NCBI RefSeq assembly: GCF_039541815.1
Contig: NZ_BAABGY010000009.1
Coordinates: forward strand, 124,001 to 188,000
DNA length: 64,000 nucleotides
Reading direction: 5' to 3'
Source: Flavisolibacter amylovorans
Lineage (GTDB): Bacteria; Bacteroidota; Bacteroidia; Chitinophagales; Chitinophagaceae
Positions 1 to 8,569 of this stretch are shown piece after piece; the stretch's first letter is position 1, and each line of letters opens with the position of its first letter. The translations under genes were made by a program, and so were the position numbers. Under the pieces are notes generated by a model. The model was given only the letters and a program-made list of their open reading frames with translations. It was not told the DNA's origin and ran no database searches.

Positions 1-37
1 CTATTTGTAAAGCGCGTTTCGAAGCCAGTTGTCGGTT

Positions 38-86
38 GTCCGTAGTCTCCGACTACGCACCCGACTACGGACCCGGCTACGGACGC
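38..86. repeat. Word repeat upstream of tonB-like gene
   Basis: The GC-rich word GACTACG/CGTAGTC and close variants are iterated about five times in both orientations. It belongs to the general class of short-word repeats seen in the host spacers of this window. No function can be assigned. Confidence 0.55.
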
Positions 87-154
87 AAATAAATTTTTTG
101 AAACCGGTATGGAAAAGTGAAACTGCGTTGCATCTCATAGACAAACCGATTGCC

Positions 155-967
155 ATGACGCACACCGACATCCTCCGCGCCTCGCTGCTCGACATCCTCT
201 TCGAGCGCCGCAACAAACAGTACGGTGCCTACACGCTCCGCAAGTACTACCCCCGCCGCCTTTCCGTAGCCCTCCTGGTCACGTTCGGCAGCGTGGCGGC
301 CGTAGTGCTGCTGTCGGCCTTTCTCCGCCCCGCCGAGTTCCGGAATGCAACCGCCTTCTTCGACGACTCCGTCGTGATCAATCCCGTTCACCTGCCGGAA
401 GAGACGATTGAGCCTCCGAAGCCCATAGAGCCGCAGAAGGCGCAGGCCCAGACGGCGACGGTACACGCCACCTCGCGCATTGTCTTTACCCCCAATGAGA
501 GCGACGTGCCGCGGGAGCAGGACCTCGCGCTGGCCGATCCGGGCACCGAAACGAGGGCCGGTCTTCCCTCCGACGGCACTGCCCAGGCGCCCCTTGTGGG
601 CACCGGCACGATTGAGGGGGCGCCCGCTCCCGAAAAGCCCGTCGAAGCGGCCGCGCCTGCAGGTCCCACCATGGCTCCTTCCTTCCCCGGAGGCATGCCG
701 GCCTGGATGCGCTTCCTGCAGGTCAACCTCCGCGAGCCCTCGGGCCTGGAGCCCGGCGAAAAGCGAACGGTGCGCGTACGGTTCTGGGTTGGAGAGGACG
801 GCAACGTAAGCCGCTTCGAGATCGACCAGTCGGGAGGCGCCGAATACGACGCCGAGGTGCTGCGGGTGCTGAAGCGGATGGGGCGCTGGAATCCCGCGCT
901 GCAGAACGGCCGGCCCGTAGCTACCTCCTTCGTGCAACCCGTCACCTTCCTGGGGGCGCAGGACTAG
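155..967 (+). CDS. TonB-family energy-transducing protein
   Basis: A 270-residue protein with a short cytoplasmic N-terminus, one membrane anchor at about residues 37-57, a proline-rich periplasmic linker rich in PEK, PKP and AP, and a C-terminal TonB-like domain (about 185-270) carrying FPGGMPAWMRFL, a VRVRFWVGEDGNVS strand and the GRPVATSFVQPVTF ending. The N-terminal RASLLDILFERRNKQYGAYTLRKYY block closely resembles the start of the tonB gene at 23906, so the two are paralogues. ATG at 155 is chosen because the upstream extension is repeat sequence. It probably carries proton-motive energy from an ExbB/ExbD complex to outer-membrane receptors. The PstS-like and TPR genes that follow are its usual neighbours in this phylum. 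Confidence 0.85.
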   Translation: MTHTDILRASLLDILFERRNKQYGAYTLRKYYPRRLSVALLVTFGSVAAVVLLSAFLRPAEFRNATAFFDDSVVINPVHLPEETIEPPKPIEPQKAQAQTATVHATSRIVFTPNESDVPREQDLALADPGTETRAGLPSDGTAQAPLVGTGTIEGAPAPEKPVEAAAPAGPTMAPSFPGGMPAWMRFLQVNLREPSGLEPGEKRTVRVRFWVGEDGNVSRFEIDQSGGAEYDAEVLRVLKRMGRWNPALQNGRPVATSFVQPVTFLGAQD

Positions 968-1002
968 CAGTCGTTTCGAAATTGACCAGTGCTAAAGACA
1001 TC

Positions 1003-1085
1003 GTGAGGCGTCAAGCGTGAGGCGTGAGCAGCAGACGCGACCATAGCAAGCACTCACTGCTCAGGCCTGACGCCTCACGCTTCAC
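1003..1085. repeat. Long imperfect inverted repeat in spacer
   Basis: Two arms of about 29 bp (1003-1031 and 1057-1085) built from the word GTGAGGCGT match each other in reverse complement at most positions and enclose about 25 bp. It would form a long hairpin in RNA. It has the same design as the spacer repeats further downstream but uses a different word. There is no U-tract, so it is not a canonical terminator. Confidence 0.7.
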
Positions 1086-1194
1086 GAAAAGGACGGGCTT
1101 TTAAGTTTGGCGACCGCTTCGATCCCTCCCGGTCGGCTTTTGCAACTTTGAAGCGAAAATTCCTTAATTTGCCCGTCCCCGGTAAAATTTTGAC

Positions 1195-1443
1195 ATGAGC
1201 GTAACCGAGCAATACGAAGAAAGAAGGCGCCAGCAGCTGGGCAGGGCCCGCTCCCTCATGAATTACGTGATGGGAACGGTGTTCTGCGCCTTCGGCGCCT
1301 TCTTCGTCTACGTCTATTTAACCAAAACCAAGATCATCGGACGGCCTTCGACGGTCCTGGACCTCGTGATTGGCCTGCTCGTCGTTGGGTATGGTATTTG
1401 GCGCATTTATCGCGGGTACAAGAAGAACTATTTTAACGAATGA
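1195..1443 (+). CDS. Small two-helix membrane protein
   Basis: An 82-residue protein with a charged N-terminus (EQYEERRRQQLGRARS) and two predicted membrane helices, about residues 24-42 and 53-70, then a basic KKNYFNE tail. Its stop overlaps the start of the PstS-like gene (ATGA at 1440-1443), so translation of the two is probably coupled and they share a transcript. I do not recognise a named family. The position between TonB-like and PstS-like genes suggests an envelope role, but that is inference only. Confidence 0.7.
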   Translation: MSVTEQYEERRRQQLGRARSLMNYVMGTVFCAFGAFFVYVYLTKTKIIGRPSTVLDLVIGLLVVGYGIWRIYRGYKKNYFNE

Positions 1444-2378
1444 ACGGGCATTTCTGCAGTAAGATCGGCAAGACGTTCGGCTGGGCCGGGCTCCTGGTGC
1501 TGGGTATCCTCGCCAGCTGTGGCGCCGGTGGCGGCAACAACGAGCCCACCGACAGCGCCGACAGCGGTACCATCCATATCTCGGTCGACGAATCGTTCAA
1601 GCCCGTGATCGACTCGGAGATCCGGGTTTACGAGGCGCTGCACCCGAAAACGCACATCATTGCCCACTACAAGCCTGAGGCCGACTGCCTGCGCGACCTC
1701 GTCGTAGACTCGGTCCGCATGGTGATCGCCACCCGCGGCGCCTCCGAAGCAGAACGGCGGTTCATCTCCGACTCCCTGTTGCTGGACGTAAAGTCGAAAG
1801 TGCTGGCCTACGACGCCATTGCCGTAGTGGTTCATCCCGACTCGCCCGACTCGCTGTTTACGGTGCAGGAGATCCGCGACCTGCTGACGGGCACCTCCAC
1901 GAAAAAGCTGCGCCCGGTGTTCGACGGTCTGAAGGCAACCTCCACCGTACGCTTCGTGATCGACTCGGTACTCCGCGGGGCGCCGCTCTCTCCAAAGGTG
2001 ACGGCGGCGGAAAGCAGCGAAGGGGTCATCGACTATGTCTCCAAAACGAGGGATGCCGTGGGCTTTATCGGGGTGAGCTGGGTGGGCAACCGGCAGGATA
2101 CGACGCAGCTCAGCTACCTCAGCAAGGTGCGTGTAGCCTCCCTGGAGCACCCGCTGGTGCCGCGTAAGTTCGTGACGCCCGCACAGTTCAACATCTTTTA
2201 CCGGCGCTACCCGCTCGTACGCGACCTCGTGGCCTCGCTCAAGGAGCGGCACCGCGGGCTTGGCCTCGCCTTTTACTACTTCCTCAGCGACCAGCGCGGG
2301 CAGCTCATCTTCAACCGGGCTTTCCTGATGCCGGCACAGATCGACTTCCGTACCCGGGAGGCAGAAGTAAGGGAGTAA
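1440..2378 (+). CDS. PstS-like substrate-binding lipoprotein
   Basis: A 312-residue protein with a lipoprotein signal (hydrophobic VLGILASC, cysteine near residue 29) and a periplasmic-binding fold of the phosphate-binding PstS type. Features seen are TIHISVDESFKPVIDSEI near the start of the domain, DAIAVVVHPDSP (where family members bind or hinge) and GVIDYVSKTRDAVGFIGVSWVG. No pstC/A/B transporter genes are nearby. In Bacteroidota this protein often follows tonB/exb genes, which suggests a role beside TonB-dependent transport rather than a classical Pst system. The substrate is unknown. Confidence 0.8.
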   Translation: MNGHFCSKIGKTFGWAGLLVLGILASCGAGGGNNEPTDSADSGTIHISVDESFKPVIDSEIRVYEALHPKTHIIAHYKPEADCLRDLVVDSVRMVIATRGASEAERRFISDSLLLDVKSKVLAYDAIAVVVHPDSPDSLFTVQEIRDLLTGTSTKKLRPVFDGLKATSTVRFVIDSVLRGAPLSPKVTAAESSEGVIDYVSKTRDAVGFIGVSWVGNRQDTTQLSYLSKVRVASLEHPLVPRKFVTPAQFNIFYRRYPLVRDLVASLKERHRGLGLAFYYFLSDQRGQLIFNRAFLMPAQIDFRTREAEVRE

Positions 2379-2488
2379 GGATGGGATTAATTAACCGTTA
2401 GAAAGCCAACCTTAACAACCCGTAATCAAACTAAAGAACAATTTTTGACCTCTATATCCCAACAAGAAACCTACAAAAAGAAAGGATC

Positions 2489-4174
2489 ATGAAGAAATCA
2501 GCCGTTGTTTTGTTTTTCTCCGTCTGCCTTTCGCTGGGCGCGTTCGCACAAACGGTACAAGAGGGGGTGAGCCACCTCTATGCCGAGCGTACGGCCAGCG
2601 CTAAGTCGACCTTCGAGAAGATCCTCGCAGCTAACCCCAACAACATCGAAGCGGTTTACTGGCTTGGTCAGACCCACCTCGAGAACAACCAGAATGCCGA
2701 AGCCCGCAACGTATACGCGAAGCTCCTCTCTACCAACGGTAATGCCCCCCTCGTGGTAGCCGGTATGGGCCATGTGCTGCTCGCCGAAGGCAAGACCGCC
2801 GAGGCCCGCCAGCAGTTCGAGCAGGCCATTACCCTCAGCCGCGGCAAGAAGGGCGACGACCCGGCCGTGCTCAACGCGATCGGCCGCGCCAACGTGGAAG
2901 TGCGTGAGGGCGACGTGGCCTACGCGCTTTCGAAGCTCCAGCAGGCTACCCAGCTCGCGCCCAACAACGGCGATATCTGGATCAACCTCGGCAATGCCTA
3001 CCGCCGCAAGGGCGAGGGCGGCGAAGCCGTGAAGTCCTATATCAAAGCCCAGGCTTCGATGCCGGCTGTGGCCCTCTACCGCCAGGCCCGTGTATACGAA
3101 ACCCAGCGCAACTGGGACGTGGTGACCGAGCACCTCAACCGCGCCATCCAGGCCGACCCGAAGTTCGCCCCGGCCTACCTGCGCCATTATACGTACAACC
3201 TCTTCACGAAGCAGGATTTCAACGCCGCCAACGAGTGGGCGCAGAAATACGTAGCCGTAGCCGACCCGAGCATCCAGAACGACGTGTTCAAGGGCCAGGC
3301 CGCCTATTTGCAAAAGAATTACGACGAGGCCATCAACATCGGCAACCGCATCATCCAGGCTTCCGGTAAGGAGTCAGCCGCTCCCGGCGTTTACCGCATG
3401 ATGGCTTATTCTTACCTCGACGGTAAGAAGGACACCGCTACCGCCCGCCGCTACGCCGATATGCTCTTCGCCAACTCGAAGCCCGACCAGCGCGTGGCCA
3501 GGGACTATACCCTGAAAGCGACGATCTATTCGAAGGAAGACCCCACCCAGGTGGTAAATATCTACCTCGATGCGCTGGAAGGCGATACCACCCTCGGTGG
3601 CCGCGCCAAGATCCTGCAGGAGGCCATCGACTGGGCCAAGACCAACAACCGCAAGGTGGCTGAGGCCGAGCTCCGTATGGCGCTCTACCGCATCAACCCC
3701 AACGCCAACCCCTCGCAGTTCTTCCCCATCGGCCTCGCCTTCTACCAGGGCGGCTCCTACCAGAAGGCCGACAGCGCCTTCCAGGCCTACAGCCGCGCCA
3801 ACCCTGACTCCGTGTTCGGATACCTCTGGAGCGCCCGCGCCCTCGGCCTCATCGACTCCACCGGCAAGCAGGGCCTCGCCATCCCGCAGTACGAGCAGCT
3901 GCTCCGCGTGGCGGGTACCGACAAGGTGCGCTTCAAGAGCTATGGCGTGGAAGCCTCGGGTATGCTGGCCAACTACTACGTAAATGAAAAAGGCGACCGC
4001 GAGAAGGGCGTCGAGTACCTGAACAAGGGCCTCGAGTTCGACCCGGGCAACCAGGCCTTCACCACCGCCATCGACCGGCTGACCAAGAAGCCGGCGGCCG
4101 CGCCCCGCGCGCAGCAACCGGCTAAGTCGGGATCGGCGCAAGGGTCCAAGACAAAGCCCAAGAGCGGTAAATAA
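2489..4174 (+). CDS. Secreted TPR-repeat protein
   Basis: A 561-residue protein with a signal peptide (MKKSAVVLFFSVCLSLGAFAQ) and tetratricopeptide repeats over most of its length, for example NPNNIEAVYWLGQTHLENNQ, APNNGDIWINLGNAYRRKGE and DPGNQAFTTAIDRL. The C-terminus is a low-complexity basic Ala/Pro/Lys tail. TPRs form a protein-docking superhelix, here in the periplasm. It follows the PstS-like gene by about 110 bp and ends at a strong terminator, so it is probably the last gene of the tonB-pstS-TPR group. No enzymatic motif is seen. Confidence 0.85.
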   Translation: MKKSAVVLFFSVCLSLGAFAQTVQEGVSHLYAERTASAKSTFEKILAANPNNIEAVYWLGQTHLENNQNAEARNVYAKLLSTNGNAPLVVAGMGHVLLAEGKTAEARQQFEQAITLSRGKKGDDPAVLNAIGRANVEVREGDVAYALSKLQQATQLAPNNGDIWINLGNAYRRKGEGGEAVKSYIKAQASMPAVALYRQARVYETQRNWDVVTEHLNRAIQADPKFAPAYLRHYTYNLFTKQDFNAANEWAQKYVAVADPSIQNDVFKGQAAYLQKNYDEAINIGNRIIQASGKESAAPGVYRMMAYSYLDGKKDTATARRYADMLFANSKPDQRVARDYTLKATIYSKEDPTQVVNIYLDALEGDTTLGGRAKILQEAIDWAKTNNRKVAEAELRMALYRINPNANPSQFFPIGLAFYQGGSYQKADSAFQAYSRANPDSVFGYLWSARALGLIDSTGKQGLAIPQYEQLLRVAGTDKVRFKSYGVEASGMLANYYVNEKGDREKGVEYLNKGLEFDPGNQAFTTAIDRLTKKPAAAPRAQQPAKSGSAQGSKTKPKSGK

Positions 4175-4190
4175 CGCATCGATACTACAG

Positions 4191-4219
4191 AGCCCCGGCC
4201 AGAGCGCCGGGGCTTTTTC
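4191..4219 (+). terminator. Rho-independent terminator after TPR gene
   Basis: A perfect 9-bp GC-rich stem (AGCCCCGGC with GCCGGGGCT) and a 6-nt loop, followed by TTTTT. It separates the TPR gene from the nuo operon. Confidence 0.9.
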
Positions 4220-4315
4220 ATGCCCCTTTCTACCGGGTTCCGGAAGCTCCGGAAAAGGGCGCCTGGGCCGCTTTCGGAGGCTGAAATAATTGGGGAAAAG
4301 ATATTGTAAGTGCTG

Positions 4316-4323
4316 TATTTTTG
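4316..4323 (+). promoter_or_regulatory. Bacteroidota -7 box for the nuo operon
   Basis: TATTTTTG fits TAnnTTTG exactly and lies 17 bp before the nuoA ATG. A TTGG about 22 bp upstream (4290-4293) is a possible -33 element. It lies after the upstream terminator and is the only good candidate for the main nuo promoter. Confidence 0.7.
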
Positions 4324-4340
4324 CGCCGATTCAACCGCCT

Positions 4341-4751
4341 ATGTTCCACTTACTCCAGACCGATGTGACGCGCCTCGTACAGGATCATTCCGCCGCCGGC
4401 TCCTACCTGCCTGTGCTCCTGCAGTTCCTGTTTGCCGCCGGCATGATCGGTACCCTGATGGCCGTGACCCACCTGCTCGGGCCAAAGCGGGCCACGTCCG
4501 ACAAGCTTGCCACCTTTACCTCGGGCATCGAAAGCCATGGCGATGCACGCCAGCCGATGGCCATCAAGTACTTCCTGGTGGCGATCCTGTTCGTGCTCTT
4601 CGACGTGGAAGTGATCTTTTTCTACCCTTACGCGGTTAACTTCCGTGGACTCGGCTGGAACGGATTCTGGGCGGTGCTGATGTTCGTCGGGCTCTTCCTT
4701 TGCGGGTTCATCTACATCGTGAAGAAGGGCGCCCTGAAATGGGAAGATTGA
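4341..4751 (+). CDS. nuoA: NADH-quinone oxidoreductase subunit A
   Basis: A 136-residue subunit of the membrane arm of complex I, with three membrane helices. Diagnostic features are the loop with TFTSGIESHGDAR, the KYFLVAILFVLFDVEVIFFYPYAV helix region with its conserved FDVE acidic pair, and a C-terminal helix ending in KKGALKWED. ATG at 4341 fits the family length and lies after the promoter box; the upstream in-frame extension runs into promoter sequence. It is the first of 14 nuo genes. Confidence 0.95.
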   Translation: MFHLLQTDVTRLVQDHSAAGSYLPVLLQFLFAAGMIGTLMAVTHLLGPKRATSDKLATFTSGIESHGDARQPMAIKYFLVAILFVLFDVEVIFFYPYAVNFRGLGWNGFWAVLMFVGLFLCGFIYIVKKGALKWED

Positions 4752-4754
4752 ATT

Positions 4755-4866
4755 AAAAAGTCGGAAATCAAAAGTCAAAAGCGGCTGCCAGGCCAGTTCC
4801 GCACTGTTTTTGAACGCTTTTGTATGCGGATATCGGTTTTGACTTTTGACTTTTAAATTTTGAATT
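4755..4866. repeat. TTTTGACT-family inverted repeat, nuoA-nuoB spacer
   Basis: The left arm (about 4755-4780) contains AAAGTCAAAAG and the right arm (4837-4866) contains TTTTGACTTTTGACTTTT. About 56 bp of ordinary sequence lies between. The right arm ends 3 bp before the nuoB start. A divergent copy of the family best seen at 10611-11142. Confidence 0.75.
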
Positions 4867-4869
4867 ATT

Positions 4870-5454
4870 ATGGCACGTCCCGTATCTTTTAATATCAACG
4901 AAAAGCCCCTCGAGCGCGACATCTCCGTAGTGGATATGCCCGAGGGCTACCAGGGCGAGGGCTTTTTCGCCCAGAAGCTCAGCGAAGCCGTGGGCCTCGC
5001 ACGGAAGAACTCCATCTGGCCCCTTCCGTTTGCCACCTCCTGCTGCGGCATCGAGTTTATGGCCACGATGGCCTCGCATTACGACCTCGCCCGCTTCGGC
5101 GCCGAGCGCCTCGGCTTCTCGCCCCGCCAGTGCGACCTGCTGATGGTGATGGGCACGATCTCCAAGAAAATGGCCCCCGTGGTTCGCCAGGTATACCTCC
5201 AGATGGCCGAGCCCCGCTGGGTGATGGCCGTGGGCGCCTGCGCCTGCTCCGGCGGCGTGTTCGACTCCTACAGCGTGCTGCAGGGCATCGACCAGGTGGT
5301 GCCGGTAGACGTCTATGTGCCTGGATGCCCCCCGCGGCCCGAGGCCATCATCGACGGCATCCTGCGTATCCAGGACCTCATCGGCAAGGAAAACCTGCGC
5401 CGCCGCAACACCGATCAGTATAAAAAGCTCCTCGAGAGCTACGGCATCCATTAA
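4870..5454 (+). CDS. nuoB: NADH-quinone oxidoreductase subunit B
   Basis: A 194-residue peripheral-arm subunit that carries cluster N2, the last iron-sulfur centre before quinone. Cysteines expected for the [4Fe-4S] cluster are present: the tandem CC of SCCGIEF (about residues 58-59), GACACSGG and PGCPPRPE. Length and motif order match the family. It directly precedes nuoC, as in most complex I operons. Confidence 0.96.
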   Translation: MARPVSFNINEKPLERDISVVDMPEGYQGEGFFAQKLSEAVGLARKNSIWPLPFATSCCGIEFMATMASHYDLARFGAERLGFSPRQCDLLMVMGTISKKMAPVVRQVYLQMAEPRWVMAVGACACSGGVFDSYSVLQGIDQVVPVDVYVPGCPPRPEAIIDGILRIQDLIGKENLRRRNTDQYKKLLESYGIH

Positions 5455-5459
5455 TTAAA

Positions 5460-5544
5460 AAGTCAAAATTCAAAAGTCAAAAACACATTCGACGCCAGAT
5501 GGTTCCGTTTACGTTTTGACTTTTGAATTTTGAATTTTGACTTT
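5460..5544. repeat. TTTTGACT-family inverted repeat, nuoB-nuoC spacer
   Basis: The left arm, 5460-5482, is identical over 23 bp to the left arm at 10611-10633. The right arm (5514-5544) contains the reverse complement with one extra 7-bp GAATTTT unit. The enclosed 31 bp is unrelated to other copies. The right arm ends 3 bp before the nuoC ATG. Confidence 0.85.
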
Positions 5545-5547
5545 GAA

Positions 5548-6111
5548 ATGAGTAACGAACACGTACAACAGCTGCTCCAGGAGCGTTTCGGCGAAAGCGT
5601 CAAAGCTTTCGAGGAGCCTTATGGCATGCTGACCTTCGAAGTGGACCGGGAGCAGAACGTGGAAGTGCTGCGCTTCCTGTTCGAGAACGGCTTTCAGTTC
5701 CTGACCGACGTAACGGCGGTGCACTATCCGGCCTATGCCGGCCGCGAGCTCTGCGTGGTGTACCACCTGCACAACCTCGTCGACAACTGCCGCCTGCGCT
5801 TCAAGGCCTATGCGCCGATCAGCCAGCCCGACATCAACAGCGCCACGGCGGTGTTCGAGAGCGCCAACTGGCAGGAGCGCGAGGCCTACGACTTCTTTGG
5901 GGTCAACTTCGTGGGACATCCCAACCTGAAGCGCATCCAGAACGTGGACGAGATGGACTATTTCCCGATGCGCAAGGAGTTTCCCCTCGAAGACCAGACC
6001 CGCGTCGACAAGGACGACGAGATGTTCGGCCGCGGCGGCTCCTTCGACTTCGGCAACCGTAAGGAAGACGGCTCGCCCACGCCGCGTACGATCCCGGCCG
6101 GAAATGAGTGA
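5548..6111 (+). CDS. nuoC: NADH-quinone oxidoreductase subunit C
   Basis: A 187-residue peripheral-arm subunit of the 30-kDa family. The family signature ESANWQEREAYDFFGVNFVGHPNLKRI is clear around residues 110-135, followed by MRKEFPLEDQTR. ATG at 5548 is preferred because codons upstream of it (MNFDFE) are read from the repeat arm. nuoC and nuoD are separate genes here, not fused. Confidence 0.95.
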   Translation: MSNEHVQQLLQERFGESVKAFEEPYGMLTFEVDREQNVEVLRFLFENGFQFLTDVTAVHYPAYAGRELCVVYHLHNLVDNCRLRFKAYAPISQPDINSATAVFESANWQEREAYDFFGVNFVGHPNLKRIQNVDEMDYFPMRKEFPLEDQTRVDKDDEMFGRGGSFDFGNRKEDGSPTPRTIPAGNE

Positions 6112-6230
6112 TGAATAATGAGTGATGAGCAGCGTTCACCCGCTCACTTGCTCACCCGCTCACCAAATAAAAACCAGTGACCCGTCGGTCGGAATGACCC
6201 ATTCACGATTGACGATTCACGATTCACGAC
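6112..6230. repeat. Word repeats in the nuoC-nuoD spacer
   Basis: Two blocks are visible. 6112-6172 alternates GAGTGATGA with its near complement GCTCACC. 6198-6230 iterates GATTCACG/GATTGACG four times. The second block ends just before the nuoD ATG. The words differ from the TTTTGACT family but the arrangement is similar. Confidence 0.6.
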
Positions 6231-6236
6231 GATAGA

Positions 6237-7466
6237 ATGGCAACACCAATTTCGCATATCCCGCTTCCCGAGGGAAGCATGGAAAAGGAAACCACCACGA
6301 TCAACCTGGGGCCCACGCACCCGGCCACGCACGGCGTGTTCCAGAACATCCTGGAGCTCGACGGCGAGAAGATCGTATCGGCCGAGCAGACCGTCGGCTA
6401 TATCCACCGCGCCTTCGAGAAGATCGCCGAGCGCCGCCCCCTGTACCAGATCACCCCGCTGACCGACCGCCTCAACTACTGCTCGGCGCCGATCAACAAC
6501 ATGGGCTGGCACATGACCTGCGAGAAGCTCCTCGGCATACAGACGCCGAAGCGCGTCGACTACCTCCGCGTCATCATCATGGAGCTCGCCCGCATCGCCG
6601 ACCACATCATCTGCAACTCGGTGATCGGGGTGGATACGGGTGCCTTCACGGGCTTCCTCTACGTGATGCAGTACCGTGAGCTCATTTACGAGATCTGGGA
6701 AGAAGTGTGCGGCTCGCGCCTCACGACCAATATCGGCCGTATCGGCGGCTTCGAGCGCGACTTCAACGACATCGCCTTCACCAAGCTGGAGCGCTTCCTG
6801 AAGGAGTTCCCCGGCGTGCTGAAGGAGTTCGAAAGCCTCTTCACCCGCAACCGCATCTTCATGGAGCGTACCACCGGCGCGGGGCCCATCTCGGCCGAGC
6901 GCGCGCTCAACTACGGCTTTACGGGCCCTAACCTGCGGGCGGCCGGCGTCGACTACGACGTGCGCGTACACAATCCCTACAGCTCCTACCAGGACTTCGA
7001 GTTCAACATCCCCACGGGTACCACCGGCGATACCTATGATCGCTTCCTTGTACGCAACCAGGAAATGTGGGAGTCGCTCTCCATCGTGGAGCAGGCCTAC
7101 CGCAAGCTCCAGGACATGAAGGGCGAGGCCGCCGGCGTGTACCATGCCGACGTGCCGGAGTATTACCTGCCCGACAAGAAGGATGTGTACACAAAGATGG
7201 AAGCGCTCATCTACCACTTCAAGATCGTGATGGGTGAGATCGACATCCCGCCGGGAGAGGTGTACCACTCCGTGGAGGGCGCCAACGGCGAGCTGGGCTT
7301 CTACCTCATCTCCGACGGTGGCCGCAGCCCGTACCGCCTGCACTTCCGCCGCCCCTGCTTCATCTACTACCAGGCTTACGAGGAGCTGGTGAAAGGCTCG
7401 ATGCTCTCCGACGCCATCATCGTGATGTCGTCGCTGAACCTCATCGCCGGCGAGATGGATGCGTAA
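6237..7466 (+). CDS. nuoD: NADH-quinone oxidoreductase subunit D
   Basis: A 409-residue 49-kDa-family subunit that forms the quinone pocket with NuoB. It shows NLGPTHPATHG with the conserved histidines near residue 26, GYIHRAFEKIAE, PLTDRLNYCSA, GGFERDFND and ERTTGAGPIS, and the C-terminal SDGGRSPYRLHFR. Full length without gaps. The ATG follows the repeat block directly. Confidence 0.97.
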   Translation: MATPISHIPLPEGSMEKETTTINLGPTHPATHGVFQNILELDGEKIVSAEQTVGYIHRAFEKIAERRPLYQITPLTDRLNYCSAPINNMGWHMTCEKLLGIQTPKRVDYLRVIIMELARIADHIICNSVIGVDTGAFTGFLYVMQYRELIYEIWEEVCGSRLTTNIGRIGGFERDFNDIAFTKLERFLKEFPGVLKEFESLFTRNRIFMERTTGAGPISAERALNYGFTGPNLRAAGVDYDVRVHNPYSSYQDFEFNIPTGTTGDTYDRFLVRNQEMWESLSIVEQAYRKLQDMKGEAAGVYHADVPEYYLPDKKDVYTKMEALIYHFKIVMGEIDIPPGEVYHSVEGANGELGFYLISDGGRSPYRLHFRRPCFIYYQAYEELVKGSMLSDAIIVMSSLNLIAGEMDA

Positions 7467-7630
7467 GCAATGTGCTAATGCGGTAATGTGCTAATGTGCT
7501 AAGAGGGATTGTAACGACGCACCATGGGCGTCGCTGATAGAAAAGAAAGGTTGGTTGATGGTGAGGTGAGTGATCGAACTAGAACGACCCTTACCAATAA
7601 ACTAATAGACCAATAAACTAATAAACCTAA
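7467..7630. repeat. Word repeats in the nuoD-nuoE spacer
   Basis: 7467-7501 iterates AATGTGCTA three to four times, and 7588-7627 iterates CCAATAAACTAATA two to three times. The blocks flank about 85 bp of non-repetitive sequence. There is no clear inverted relation between the two blocks. Confidence 0.55.
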
Positions 7631-7634
7631 GACC

Positions 7635-8132
7635 GTGACCTTCTCAGAAGAACGACTGAATAAAGTACGCGAGATCGTGGCCCGCTACCCCGAGGGGAAG
7701 CAGAAAAGCGCCTTGCTGCCGGTGCTGCACCTGGCCCAGGACGCCAACGGCGGCTGGCTCTCCGCGGAGGCGATGGACTACGTGGCCGGCCTCCTGCAGC
7801 TTACCTCCATCGAAGTGTACGAGGTGGCAACCTTTTACAGCATGTACAACCTGAAGCCCGTAGGCCGCTACGTGTTCGAGGTGTGCCAGACCGGCCCCTG
7901 CATGCTGCGCGGGTCGGACGACATCATCGCTTACATCAAGGAGACCCTGAACATCGGGGTAGGGGAGACGACGGCCGACGGCCTCTTCACCCTCAAGCTC
8001 GTGGAATGCCTCGGCGCCTGCGGCTACGCCCCCATGATGCAGATGGGCCCGATCTATAAAGAGCACCTGACGAAAGAGAAGGTGGACGCCATCATTGCTG
8101 AATGCCGTGCCAACGCGGTTCAAAACAACTAA
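7635..8132 (+). CDS. nuoE: NADH-quinone oxidoreductase subunit E
   Basis: A 165-residue 24-kDa-family subunit with a thioredoxin-like fold that binds a [2Fe-2S] cluster (N1a). The four ligands are visible as CQTGPCMLRG and ECLGACGYAPMM. The start is a GTG at 7635, a minority start codon here, since no upstream in-frame ATG exists in the spacer and the length fits the family. It works with NuoF and NuoG in the NADH-dehydrogenase module. Confidence 0.94.
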   Translation: MTFSEERLNKVREIVARYPEGKQKSALLPVLHLAQDANGGWLSAEAMDYVAGLLQLTSIEVYEVATFYSMYNLKPVGRYVFEVCQTGPCMLRGSDDIIAYIKETLNIGVGETTADGLFTLKLVECLGACGYAPMMQMGPIYKEHLTKEKVDAIIAECRANAVQNN

Positions 8133-8144
8133 CCAATCCTGCTT

Positions 8145-8552
8145 ATGACACTGACTCCTTACATCATGTTCAACGGCACCTGCGAAGAAGCCCTGAACTT
8201 TTACGCCGGCGCCCTCGGCGGCCAGGTGGAGAACCTGATGCACTTCGAAGGCACACCTGCCGAAGGCATGACCGAAGACAAGAGCAAGGTGCTGCACGCA
8301 CACTTCCGCGCCGGCGAGCTGTTCTTCATGGCCTCCGACGGCGACCAGAACGGAGGCAATCTCTCCAGCGCCGTGCACATGAGCCTCGATTTCAAGTCGG
8401 CCGAAGAGGAGCAGAAAGCCTTCGACGCGCTGGCTGAAGGCGGAACCGTGACGATGCCCCTGCAGGATACCTTCTGGGGCGCCCGCTTCGGGATGCTGAC
8501 CGACAAGTTCGGCATTCCCTGGATGTTCAACTATGACGCTCCTAAATCCTGA
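8145..8552 (+). CDS. VOC/PhnB-like glyoxalase-fold protein
   Basis: A 135-residue protein of the PhnB-like VOC superfamily: TPYIMFNGTCEEALNFYAGALGG at the start, then HMSLDFKSAEEEQKAFDALAEGGTVTMPLQDTFWGARFGMLTDKFGIPWMFNY. These folds often bind a metal and act as lyases, dioxygenases or resistance proteins; some are catalytically inactive. It lies 12 bp after nuoE and in the same direction, so it is cotranscribed, but it has no known part in complex I. The substrate cannot be read from the sequence. Confidence 0.85.
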   Translation: MTLTPYIMFNGTCEEALNFYAGALGGQVENLMHFEGTPAEGMTEDKSKVLHAHFRAGELFFMASDGDQNGGNLSSAVHMSLDFKSAEEEQKAFDALAEGGTVTMPLQDTFWGARFGMLTDKFGIPWMFNYDAPKS

Positions 8553-8569
8553 GCCAGGCATCTGACCTT